A stretch of DNA of 64,000 bases. Source: Nitrospiraceae bacterium (GTDB lineage: Bacteria; Nitrospirota; Nitrospiria; Nitrospirales; Nitrospiraceae). The position numbers and the translations under genes were made by a program. Each line of letters starts with the position of its first letter. Position 1 is the first letter of the stretch. The stretch is taken from contig SHZW01000011.1 in the NCBI GenBank assembly GCA_009692155.1, positions 1 to 64,000 on the forward strand. Reading direction: 5' to 3'. Shown here piece after piece: positions 9,476 through 17,312 of the stretch. Under the pieces are notes generated by a model. That model had not been told where the DNA came from. It did not search any database and saw only the letters and a list, made by a program, of their open reading frames with translations.

Positions 9476-9563
9476 GGGCAAAGGTGTACATGGATAAAGG
9501 GATAACAGTGGTAATGACATGCTCCGGTACCCCTCTACCCCTTTTACCCCTTACCCCTTACCC
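9476..9563. repeat. Inverted array of a TACCCCTT word (first copy)
   Basis: The left part has GATAAAGGGATAACAG-like words and the right part has four to five TACCCCTT words. It is related to the elements at 10309-10411 and 23412-23540. The right end overlaps the last codons and the TAA stop of the downstream GT2 gene. Confidence 0.7.
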
Positions 9564-10305
9564 GCAACATGTCCCATGCCTTCGCATACTTGGCGAACGT
9601 ATGCATGCCCGCAAAGAGGGCGACAATCACGCCATGCACGCCGTCCTGATACCCGCCGCGGAGCACGTAGGTTTTCAGGATCGTGCCGAGGTGATGGCCA
9701 GCGATGTCGATCGCGGTCACGCGTGAACGGGTCTTCAGTTTCTCCTGCGCCCCGAGCGTGGTGTACCGTTTCATCTTCCTCACATGCTCTCGAACCGTCG
9801 GCATGCTGTAGTGATCCATGGGCTGCTGTAACCGATCGACGCGCCCCTGCAATCGCAAATTCTCATGGAGCTGCGTATCGTCGTAACGGCCGGCCGTTTT
9901 CCGAATGAGCCGAATTTGGTAGTCGGGATAGATGCCGCCGCCCCTGATCCAGCGCCCGTAGAAATAATTCCTCCTGGGAATTTCGAAGCCGGCCAGATCC
10001 GATGGAGGACCGGCCTTGATCACTGCCCGAATCTCCTCCCGCAGCGCCGGCGTGATCCGTTCGTCGGCATCCACGATCAGAATCCACTCCGCACGAGCCT
10101 GCTCCATCCCGAAATTTTTCTGTGGCCCATAGCCGGGCCACGGCCTGACGTGGACCAGCGCGGCATGCTGTCTGGCAATCTCAACCGTCCGGTCCCGGCT
10201 TTCGGCATCCACGACGATCCGCTCGTCGGCCCACTGCACGGACTCCAGGCAAGCCGCGATGTTTTTCTCTTCGTCCTTGGTAATGATCACAACCGCAATG
10301 GACAT
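9544..10305 (-). CDS. Family 2 glycosyltransferase, WaaE/KdtX-like
   Basis: 253 residues: VVIITKDEEKNIAACLESV, DSR-type VDAESRDRT, the LIVDADERIT metal loop, and the RRNYFYGRWIRGGGIYPDYQIRL stretch typical of LPS-core beta-glycosyltransferases of the WaaE type. It probably adds glucose to heptose I of the inner core; the sugar is inferred from the family. It is paralogous to the gene at 12787-13542. The last residues (GKG) and the stop are encoded by repeat sequence. Confidence 0.85.
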   Translation of the reverse strand: MSIAVVIITKDEEKNIAACLESVQWADERIVVDAESRDRTVEIARQHAALVHVRPWPGYGPQKNFGMEQARAEWILIVDADERITPALREEIRAVIKAGPPSDLAGFEIPRRNYFYGRWIRGGGIYPDYQIRLIRKTAGRYDDTQLHENLRLQGRVDRLQQPMDHYSMPTVREHVRKMKRYTTLGAQEKLKTRSRVTAIDIAGHHLGTILKTYVLRGGYQDGVHGVIVALFAGMHTFAKYAKAWDMLRVRGKG

Positions 10306-10308
10306 AAT

Positions 10309-10411
10309 GCGTAGGGGTAGAGGGATATAGGGGTAAAAGGGATATCAGTAGCCCTCTATCCCTTCTCCACTATTACCCCTTTACCCCCCTTACCCCTTTA
10401 TCCCTTCTCCC
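10309..10411. repeat. Inverted array of a TACCCCTT word (second copy)
   Basis: The left arm is GGGGTAGAGGGATATAGGGG-type and the right arm is the matching CCCTCTATCCC and TTACCCCTTTACCCC words. The centre (GATATCAGTAGCCCTCTATC) matches the centre of the element at 23412-23540 with only a couple of differences, so the two share descent. It lies between a GT2 start and a methyltransferase stop. Confidence 0.8.
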
Positions 10412-11181
10412 TCATCCAATCAGCATCGTGGTGTGGCCGTACTTCCGAAAGATCGCTCGGCAGCCTGGAAATTGCCGCTTGAGACGGAGCACGCGATGGC
10501 TGCGAAACACATCCCGGCAGCTGGCCACCAGCATTTCCCTCATCCCGGTGAACCGGCAGGGGCGTCCGCTCTGCCGGCAATCCAGCCCTATCTGCCTGAC
10601 TTCCACCAGAAAGTTTCCCGTCCAGTAGAAGGTCGTTGTCTTGGCCTTTCGCCGGAAGCAATGTTGCGCATCGCAAAAATCAAGACTACCGTAAAATTCC
10701 CGCAGAAACTGCCCGTCCTCGCACGAACAGAACCACCCGACCTGCCCGGGCGTTTTCGGCTCGAACACCAGACGGTCCGGTCCAAGAGAGAATACGAACC
10801 ACCGGTGAAACCAGTGCTCGGGCGATGTTTCTCCCTCAAGGCCATGCCCTGCTCAAGAAAGGGCGAGGGCGTTTCAATGTACCCCGCCCGGCCCACTCGC
10901 ATGATCTCCCGGCAGGCGCGTTCCGGTTGTTCCACGTGCTCCAGCACATGGGAGGCATACACGTAGTCAAATGTGCCGGGCCCGAACGGCAGCAGGGTGG
11001 CTTCCGCGACGATCAGCTTCGCGGCCTTTGGAACGAACAGGGCGTTGCCTCCCCGTTCACGTCCTTCGTGGACGTCCATTTCCAGCAAATGAGTGACGCC
11101 CTTGAAGGGATTATCTCCCGGCCCGATCTCCAGGATGCGCCGGGAAAAATACGGGCGTCTCAACAATGGCAGTTGTTTCAC
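10412..11181 (-). pseudogene. Class I methyltransferase broken by a -1 frameshift
   Basis: The upstream frame carries RRILEIGPGDNPF (SAM motif), EATLLPFGPGTFDYVYASHVLEHV and AGYIETPSPFLEQG, then loses similarity. A second frame picks up at once with LEGETSPEHWFHRWF and SLGPDRLVFEPKTPGQV, and runs to the stop at 10412. The join requires one extra base near the CCC run at 10847-10849, such as a fourth G on the coding strand. The start is set at GTG 11181, after the upstream gene's stop; it is uncertain. It is a paralogue of the broken gene at 6351-7113. Confidence 0.7.
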
Positions 11182-11204
11182 GCGCGCTCTCTTCGTAACA
11201 CCGG

Positions 11205-12047
11205 CTAACCCCGGAAGCCCTTCTTCGCGATCGCGCGATAAAAGGCCGGCTCCAGCCACCGGTTACGGCCCGGCTTCAGCTTCTGGAACCGGTTTACCCT
11301 CTCGCGCATCACGGCCGGGTGTGTCCCGGTGAAATTCTTCAGGATGTCGTATTCTTCAAAGATCCAGTCCTCACTCGCGATCTGCCGCTCGTCATCGGGC
11401 GACAACCGGTTCGTGTATACCGTGACCTGTTCACGTTTTTTAGCCAGCATCGTTTTCGGTTCCTTGACCCAGCCATAATGGAACATCCGCGCGCCGGAAT
11501 CCGCCAGCCATTCCCTGGGTCCGCTTTGCAGATACTGGTGCGTGGCTTTGACGTGAAACCCCACGGCGTCTCCGCACGATTCAATCTCACCGTTGTTCCG
11601 GATGACCCGCACGGCCCTATGGTAAAACCAGGGATTGAGGGACCAGTAATCTCCCATAAAATGGAGATACCGGAACAGCAGCCCCTTGACCGACCGGTTA
11701 TCCAGATTGGCTTTCATGGCATGGGTGAGAGCGGGCAGGTCCTGTTCGTGAATGACTTCGTCGCCCTGCACGTACACCGCCCAATCGCCGGTGCACTGCG
11801 CCAGCGCGATATTCGTCTGTTGAGAGTAAATCAGGCCGTCCTTCTTCAGGCTCTCGTCCCAGACCGACTCGACAATGCGGATCTTTGGATCGCCGATCGA
11901 GCGGATGAGTTCGAGCGTGCCATCCTCGCAGCGACCGACATTCACAATGAACTCGTCGACGATCGGAAGAATCGAGCGAATGGACTCCACCACCGGGTAG
12001 TCGTACTTCACAACATTGCGACAAAAAGTAAAGCCGCTGACCTTCAT
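11205..12047 (-). CDS. Family 2-like glycosyltransferase
   Basis: 280 residues from ATG 12047, which overlaps the upstream stop as ATGA. A longer open frame upstream is unlike the family and is rejected. Seen: GFTFCRNVVKYDYPVVESIRSI, VNVGRCEDGTLELI, and AVYVQGDEVIHEQDL as a metal-binding loop. A C-terminal acceptor half follows with FHYGWVKEPKTM. This type is widespread in polysaccharide loci as a GT2 without known donor. It probably extends the core or O-chain. Confidence 0.75.
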   Translation of the reverse strand: MKVSGFTFCRNVVKYDYPVVESIRSILPIVDEFIVNVGRCEDGTLELIRSIGDPKIRIVESVWDESLKKDGLIYSQQTNIALAQCTGDWAVYVQGDEVIHEQDLPALTHAMKANLDNRSVKGLLFRYLHFMGDYWSLNPWFYHRAVRVIRNNGEIESCGDAVGFHVKATHQYLQSGPREWLADSGARMFHYGWVKEPKTMLAKKREQVTVYTNRLSPDDERQIASEDWIFEEYDILKNFTGTHPAVMRERVNRFQKLKPGRNRWLEPAFYRAIAKKGFRG

Positions 12048-12793
12048 GACACCCCCTGACCGACATGGGCGCCGGCGTTCCGGGCCTCGATGATCAGATG
12101 CGTGCCGAACAGCAGATCGTCCGTCAGGATACGTCCATAGATCCGGTCGAGCGGGATGCGGTCCGGACGATGCGACCGCTTCGTCATGTGCCGGGCATAG
12201 AGACGGATCAGCCATTCCAGCGGGAAGAACAGCCGCCAGCTGTACGAACGCAGATTGGTGAACGCCGCCGCAACCTCGAGCCCGGCTTTGTACAGATAAT
12301 ATTCCAGTTCGTGCAGCCGGATGGGATAGACATGGACATTCGGCCGCCCATCCCGCTGATCCCATTCGATCGGCGGATAATTAAAAAACACGAAACTCCC
12401 GTCGAGGAGAAACTTCACCCGGCTTTTCAGGCTCAGAATGTTGGGCGTGGAGATAAAGAGCCGGCCTCCCTTTCGCAGCACCCGCTTGAGTTCCCGGCAC
12501 AGAGCCAGGGGATTTTCCATATGCTCGATCACTTCGAGACAGATGACATAGTCAAAGCTCTCGTCGGGATAGGGAAGCCCCGTGTTTAAATCGCATGGGG
12601 TATAGGCGCCGGCGTCATGGTCTGCCCATTGGGAGGCCGGCAGACAATCGCACATGGCGGTCTCGTGCCCGAACGCCTTCAGCTTCCTGGCCAGCCCTCC
12701 CGATCCCGCTCCCACATCCAGGACGCGCCCACGGGGACAGTCGACCAGCCTGGCGAGCACGGCCTGATGAAGATCCACCCCGCTCTTCAGCAT
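12044..12793 (-). CDS. Class I SAM-dependent methyltransferase
   Basis: 249 residues from ATG 12793, which overlaps the upstream stop (ATGCTGA). Motif I is VLDVGAGSGGLARKL, the acidic loop CDLNTGLPYPDESFDYVICLEVIEHM, and the post-motif GGRLFISTPNI. This UbiE/COQ5-like core, with a long C-terminal half rich in aromatic residues, is typical of glycan-modifying methyltransferases in LPS clusters. Unlike its two broken relatives this gene is intact. Confidence 0.82.
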   Translation of the reverse strand: MLKSGVDLHQAVLARLVDCPRGRVLDVGAGSGGLARKLKAFGHETAMCDCLPASQWADHDAGAYTPCDLNTGLPYPDESFDYVICLEVIEHMENPLALCRELKRVLRKGGRLFISTPNILSLKSRVKFLLDGSFVFFNYPPIEWDQRDGRPNVHVYPIRLHELEYYLYKAGLEVAAAFTNLRSYSWRLFFPLEWLIRLYARHMTKRSHRPDRIPLDRIYGRILTDDLLFGTHLIIEARNAGAHVGQGVS

Positions 12794-13542
12794 GACCGGC
12801 TCTGCTGCTCCCATAATTTCGCATATTTGATGAACGTGTAATAGGCATAGAGGCCCGAGAGAATCAGCCCCGGCATGCCGTCCAGGAACCCCGTCCGCCC
12901 GAGATACATCTTGGCGAACGTAAAGCAGGGATGCGTGACCAGTTGATGGACGTGAAATCGGCGCCCTTGTTGCACCATGCGATCGGCCATGAGATCGGAG
13001 TAGCGATCCATCTTGGCCAGATAATGATCGAGGTCGCGGAACGGATACTGCAGGACATGCTCGCTCAAATAGCCGGTCTTCCCATCGACCTCGGCGCCTT
13101 CATGCACCACTTCATCGCGATACCTCATGCGGCTTTTTCTGAAAAGTTGCGGCTGGCGGTAATCGGGATACCACCCGCAGTGGCGGATCCACCGGCCGAG
13201 AAAATAGTTGCGGCGCGGCACGAAATAGGCGTCGGCCGTCGGTCCGCCCGCCAGCACGCGGCGGATTTCATCGCGGATCTCCGGCGTGGCACGCTCGTCC
13301 GTATCGAGGCTGAACACCCAGTCATGCGACGCGTGGGCCACAGCGTCGTTCCGCAGCTTCCCAAAACCCGTGAACTCGTGCTGGTACACCTTGTCGGTGA
13401 ATTCGCGGCTGATGGTCGCCGTTGCGTCGGTGCTGTGGGAATCCACAACAATCAATTCATCGGCCCACGTCACGGACTCCAGACAGGCCCGCATATTGGG
13501 CTCGTCGTTGTAGGCGATGACATAGACGGAAATCTTAGACAT
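12787..13542 (-). CDS. Family 2 glycosyltransferase, WaaE/KdtX-like (second copy)
   Basis: 251 residues from ATG 13542, chosen because the longer frame runs into the upstream gene. Motifs: VYVIAYNDEPNMRACL, VDSHSTDATATI, FSLDTDERATPEI, RRNYFLGRWIRHCGWYPDYR. It is clearly paralogous to 9544-10305 across the whole length. It probably adds a hexose to inner-core heptose. It overlaps the upstream GT9 gene by eight bases. Confidence 0.84.
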   Translation of the reverse strand: MSKISVYVIAYNDEPNMRACLESVTWADELIVVDSHSTDATATISREFTDKVYQHEFTGFGKLRNDAVAHASHDWVFSLDTDERATPEIRDEIRRVLAGGPTADAYFVPRRNYFLGRWIRHCGWYPDYRQPQLFRKSRMRYRDEVVHEGAEVDGKTGYLSEHVLQYPFRDLDHYLAKMDRYSDLMADRMVQQGRRFHVHQLVTHPCFTFAKMYLGRTGFLDGMPGLILSGLYAYYTFIKYAKLWEQQSRSC

Positions 13543-14554
13543 GCTGGACCTGCATCGGCTGCGCGTCCTGCACGACCTGACGCACACGGTCTGCCACCTG
13601 CTCCACCGTAATCCGATCCAGGCAGTCCCAATAGGGACATGCTTCGTAGATGCACTTTTCGCACGTGGGCACATCCGGCCGCAGCACCACCCCCCTGCCC
13701 AACGGCCGCCACCGGGCCGGGAGATTGTTCCGGCGCGGATCAAAGAGACTCACCGTCGGCGTATTGAGAGCCGCCGCCATATGAGCCGGTCCGGTCGCCC
13801 CTGATACCACGGCGTGGCTTGCCTCGATCACAGCCATGAGCTCACGGACCGTCACATGTCCCATGAGATCAAGCATTCCCTTCCCCATCTCATATGCCTG
13901 CGGTACGTCGTTGCGAAACCGGCAGCCCTCCTCCTCGTTGCCGGTCAGGACCACGCCGATGCCCTCGCCCGATAGCTTCTGCGCAAGATTCCAATACTGC
14001 CCGACGCGCCAGCGGCGAGCCGCAAACCCGCCCGGATGCACCACCACGCGCCGAACCGGCAGCCCGTCAAGTCGAGTCTTCGCCCATTGACGCTCCGCGT
14101 CGGTCAGAACCAGTGCTGGACGCACCGGCGATCCCGGATCGAGATCGAGGCCTCGCAGCAGCCCAAGGTTATATTCGCTTTCGTGCTTCGAGAAATCATG
14201 TCGATGTTCGTAGACCCGCCGATTGGCAAAAATGCTGTACCACCGGTACCCGGTGGCGACTCGTGCCGGCACCCCTGCCATCCATGCCGCCATCATCAAG
14301 CGGCGGAACGGTTTCAGAAAAACCGCCGCATCAAATTCCCTTCTAAACAAAACAACCAGCGCCCTGAGTGATTCCTGGCCGGTGACCGTCATGACATCGT
14401 TCACGTCTGGATGGTGTTCCAGGAGCGGCGCTGCAGAGGCACTGGAGAGGAACGTAATGTGGGCCTGCGGCATCAAGCGGCGCACGGCCGACGCAACCGG
14501 CAGGCATAAGATTTCGTCGCCAATGCCATCCGGTCGCACCAGCAGGATTCTCAT
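13535..14554 (-). CDS. Family 9 glycosyltransferase (heptosyltransferase-like)
   Basis: 339 residues from ATG 14554 (ATGA overlap with the upstream gene). MRILLVRPDGIGDEILCLPVASAVRRL is the GT9 acceptor-domain start; VSGATGPAHMAAALNTPTVSLFDPRR is the donor-domain motif with GATGP in place of NDTGP. A Cys-rich segment (CEKCIYEACPYWDCLDRI) follows, as in its relatives. It is likely to transfer heptose or a similar sugar to the core. Confidence 0.83.
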   Translation of the reverse strand: MRILLVRPDGIGDEILCLPVASAVRRLMPQAHITFLSSASAAPLLEHHPDVNDVMTVTGQESLRALVVLFRREFDAAVFLKPFRRLMMAAWMAGVPARVATGYRWYSIFANRRVYEHRHDFSKHESEYNLGLLRGLDLDPGSPVRPALVLTDAERQWAKTRLDGLPVRRVVVHPGGFAARRWRVGQYWNLAQKLSGEGIGVVLTGNEEEGCRFRNDVPQAYEMGKGMLDLMGHVTVRELMAVIEASHAVVSGATGPAHMAAALNTPTVSLFDPRRNNLPARWRPLGRGVVLRPDVPTCEKCIYEACPYWDCLDRITVEQVADRVRQVVQDAQPMQVQHV

Positions 14555-15588
14555 CGATGCGCCAACCGGCCTGCGATCTGCTCCCGGACCGCTGTCAGGA
14601 CTTCGCCCGGTGCGATGCCGACCAAACATTCTCGTTCGACCTTATTTGCACAGCGGCGATTGAAACACGGGCTGCAGGGCAGCTGGCGCGCCAACACGCG
14701 ATGGTTGTTTCCGTAGGGACCGGTTCGGACCGCGCTGGTCGGTCCGAACAGCGCGGTCACCGGCGTGCCGACCGCCGCTGCCACGTGCATGGGACCCGAA
14801 TCGTTGGTCAGCAGCAACGATGCCGATTGCAGCAAGGCCGGAAGCAGACCCAGCGGGGTCAAGCCCGTCACATCTCTTAAAGAGGACTTTTTCGTCAATG
14901 CTTGCACGGCCTGCGCATCGGCGCGATCGTCCGGCCCGCCGATCAGCACCACCGGTCCCATGCCTTCCTCGGACAACCGGTCGGCCACCGCAGTAAAAGA
15001 CTCCACCGGCCAGCGCTTGGTCGGCCAGCGCGCGGAGACGTTCATGGCAACCCAGGAAGATCCGGCCTTCACACCAGCCCGGCCAAGCACCGCCGCCACC
15101 TGTTCGCGGTCGGCCGGTGAAATCCTGAAACGAAATTGCGGCGTCGCCGGCTTGGCTGCTCCCAGCGCATCGGCCACCAGTAGATAGCGATCCACTGCAT
15201 GCATCTCAGGCGTGGGAACATCAATCCGCTGCGTGTAGAACAGGGGACTTCCTTCCCTCCCATTGGCAAATCCGACTCTCACGGGACACCCGGCCAGCCG
15301 CGCCATGAGCGCGCTGCGAAACAGTCCCTGGAGGTCCACCGCAAGATCAAATTTCTCCGCACGAAGACGCGGAACCTCCGAGAGCCATCCGGTAACGCCG
15401 GGACCCACCGCCCAGACCCGATCAAGCCCCTCCACCCGCTCCACCAATTCGGCCCACTGCCGCTTCACCAGCCAGGCGATATGGGCCTGCGGAAAACGCT
15501 GACGCAATGCCGCCAGGGTCGGCAGCGCATGGACAATATCTCCCAGCGAACTGGGCTTGATGAACAGAATGCGCCGGTAGTCGGTCAC
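14551..15588 (-). CDS. waaC: LPS heptosyltransferase I-like
   Basis: 345 residues of family GT9: RILFIKPSSLGDIVHALPTLAALRQRFP and, in the donor domain, LLTNDSGPMHVAAAVGTPVTALFGPTSAVRTGPYG. The SSLGDIVHALP start is typical of WaaC, which adds the first heptose to Kdo2-lipid A. It is overlapped at both ends by other core genes (four bases each). The WaaC label is by resemblance and operon position; another GT9 specificity is possible. Confidence 0.8.
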   Translation of the reverse strand: MTDYRRILFIKPSSLGDIVHALPTLAALRQRFPQAHIAWLVKRQWAELVERVEGLDRVWAVGPGVTGWLSEVPRLRAEKFDLAVDLQGLFRSALMARLAGCPVRVGFANGREGSPLFYTQRIDVPTPEMHAVDRYLLVADALGAAKPATPQFRFRISPADREQVAAVLGRAGVKAGSSWVAMNVSARWPTKRWPVESFTAVADRLSEEGMGPVVLIGGPDDRADAQAVQALTKKSSLRDVTGLTPLGLLPALLQSASLLLTNDSGPMHVAAAVGTPVTALFGPTSAVRTGPYGNNHRVLARQLPCSPCFNRRCANKVERECLVGIAPGEVLTAVREQIAGRLAHR

Positions 15589-17312
15589 AACCGTTCCCTT
15601 GCATCAAACTGCAGCGACGTCTGGCCAGGCGCGCGGTCCGCCGACTGTGCGGCGTCGCCGAACAGCCATGTGACAGCCTGGCCCAAATCGGTCGCCACAT
15701 AATCCGGAACGGCGCCTTCCTGGCGCAACTCTTCAAGAGCCTGAGCGCTGGTCGGGCCGGTGGTCACCAAGACGCCCTTCGCGCCGATCCGGCGAGCCAG
15801 ATCGATGTCGCGTCGTTGATCCCCCGCCACATAGGCACGGGACAGATCGAGCCCCAGATCAGCGACCGCCCGCTCGATCATCACGGTGCCGGGCTTCCGG
15901 CAGGCACAGCCATCGTCCGGATGGTGCGGACAATAATAGAGGCCGTCGAACGGAGCGCCGCCGGCCTCGAAGACCGCGCGTAGCCTGGCATGGATGATGC
16001 CCAGCGTCTCGGTCGAGAACAGCCCGCGGCCGATTCCGGATTGATTCGTGATAACCACCACCCTGGCACCCGCTTGTTTTAATCTCGCCACAGCCTCCAC
16101 GGCGCCGGGAAAGATCTGCAACTCCTCCAGCGTTTTGATATAGCCAGTGTCGCGGTTCGTCGTGCCATCGCGGTCGAGAAACACGGTGACGCCGCGAAGG
16201 ACGTTCGTTTGGTTTCTCTGGTTTATTTCGTTTGTCTCGTTCATTTGGTTCGAACCAGAAAAACCAGACAAACCAGATGAGCCAGATAACTGTTTGAGCG
16301 CCGCCTGATAGACTTCATCCACCGTCACGCGCGCCATGCACCGATGATCGATCGGACATTCGCGCAACAGGCATGGTGAACAATCCACCGGCTGGCGGAC
16401 GAGCGCGTGCCCCGTTCCAAAGGGAGCGGTGGTGCGCCAGTCGGTCGGCCCGAACACCGCGACCACGGGCACTCCGAATGCCGCTGCGATGTGCATCGGC
16501 CCCGTATCGTTGGTCACAAACACCGCGCAGCGTTTGACGGCCGCCATGAGTTCGCGGACGGATGTCTGCCCGGACAGCACTACTGTTTTGGCCTGTATTT
16601 TTTCTGCTATGGCTCGCGCAAGCGTTTCTTCTCCACGCGCGCCGACGATGAGCACTGTTGCACCTGATTGCCCGGCCAGCCGGTCAGCTGTTTCCGCGAA
16701 CCGTTCCGGTAGCCATCGTTTGGCCCCGCCGTAGGTCGAGCCGGGATTCAGTCCGATCAACAACTCGGCGCCGCTGACTCCCGATTCCGCCAGCCGTTTG
16801 GCCATCGCTGCCTCCTCCTCACGGAACAACATGAGGCGGGGCGACTTCGCGCCTTCTTCGCAGCCCAAGGGACGGAGCATCTCGAGATAGTATTGGACTT
16901 GATGGGAAATGGCAGTCCGTCCCGGACGCGGAACAGGATCGGACAGCAACAGCCGCCGTCCATCCGTGGCATAACCGTAGCGCCGGGGAATGCCTGCAAG
17001 AAACGCGATCAGGGCGGCTTCGAAGGCATTTTGGAACAGGATGGCCAGATCGAAACGGCCCCGTCGCAACTCGTTGGCGAGCCTCCACTTGCCGGTCAGT
17101 CCTGCATGCTGCCCGCGATCGTCATAGACCAGGATATGAGCGACGTCCCGATGTCCCTTGAACAATTCCGCGACCGCCGGTTTAACCAGCAGCGTCAACT
17201 TGGCTTGCGGAAAAAGCTTGTGCAGGGCGGAAAGAGCCGGCTCGCACATCACGGCGTCGCCGATCCAATTTGGGCCCCGCACCACAATACGCTTGATGGA
17301 TTCGTTACGCAT
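15585..17312 (-). CDS. waaF-gmhB: Fusion of LPS heptosyltransferase II and heptose-bisphosphate phosphatase
   Basis: 575 residues from ATG 17312. Residues about 1-340 are a full GT9 heptosyltransferase II (VVRGPNWIGDAVMCEPALSAL; FVTNDTGPMHIAAAFGVPVVAVFGPTDW; CSPCLLRECPIDHRCM). Residues about 371-575 are a HAD phosphatase of the GmhB type (FLDRDGTTNRDTGYI nucleophile motif, VVITNQSGIGRG, CPHHPDDGCACRKPG zinc-binding loop). GmhB removes the 7-phosphate during ADP-heptose synthesis, so one polypeptide would make and use the donor pathway. The joining stretch (about 341-370), rich in Ser, Gly, Asn and Thr, is encoded by a repeat element. Confidence 0.88.
   Translation of the reverse strand: MRNESIKRIVVRGPNWIGDAVMCEPALSALHKLFPQAKLTLLVKPAVAELFKGHRDVAHILVYDDRGQHAGLTGKWRLANELRRGRFDLAILFQNAFEAALIAFLAGIPRRYGYATDGRRLLLSDPVPRPGRTAISHQVQYYLEMLRPLGCEEGAKSPRLMLFREEEAAMAKRLAESGVSGAELLIGLNPGSTYGGAKRWLPERFAETADRLAGQSGATVLIVGARGEETLARAIAEKIQAKTVVLSGQTSVRELMAAVKRCAVFVTNDTGPMHIAAAFGVPVVAVFGPTDWRTTAPFGTGHALVRQPVDCSPCLLRECPIDHRCMARVTVDEVYQAALKQLSGSSGLSGFSGSNQMNETNEINQRNQTNVLRGVTVFLDRDGTTNRDTGYIKTLEELQIFPGAVEAVARLKQAGARVVVITNQSGIGRGLFSTETLGIIHARLRAVFEAGGAPFDGLYYCPHHPDDGCACRKPGTVMIERAVADLGLDLSRAYVAGDQRRDIDLARRIGAKGVLVTTGPTSAQALEELRQEGAVPDYVATDLGQAVTWLFGDAAQSADRAPGQTSLQFDARERL
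16202..16291. repeat. Inverted AACCAGA-word array inside the waaF-gmhB gene
   Basis: Words of the form CTGGTTT on the left and AACCAGA on the right meet at the palindrome TGGTTCGAACCA. The same word family forms the element at 19556-19621. It lies exactly at the junction of the two protein domains and is read through in frame as a low-complexity linker. Confidence 0.82.
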
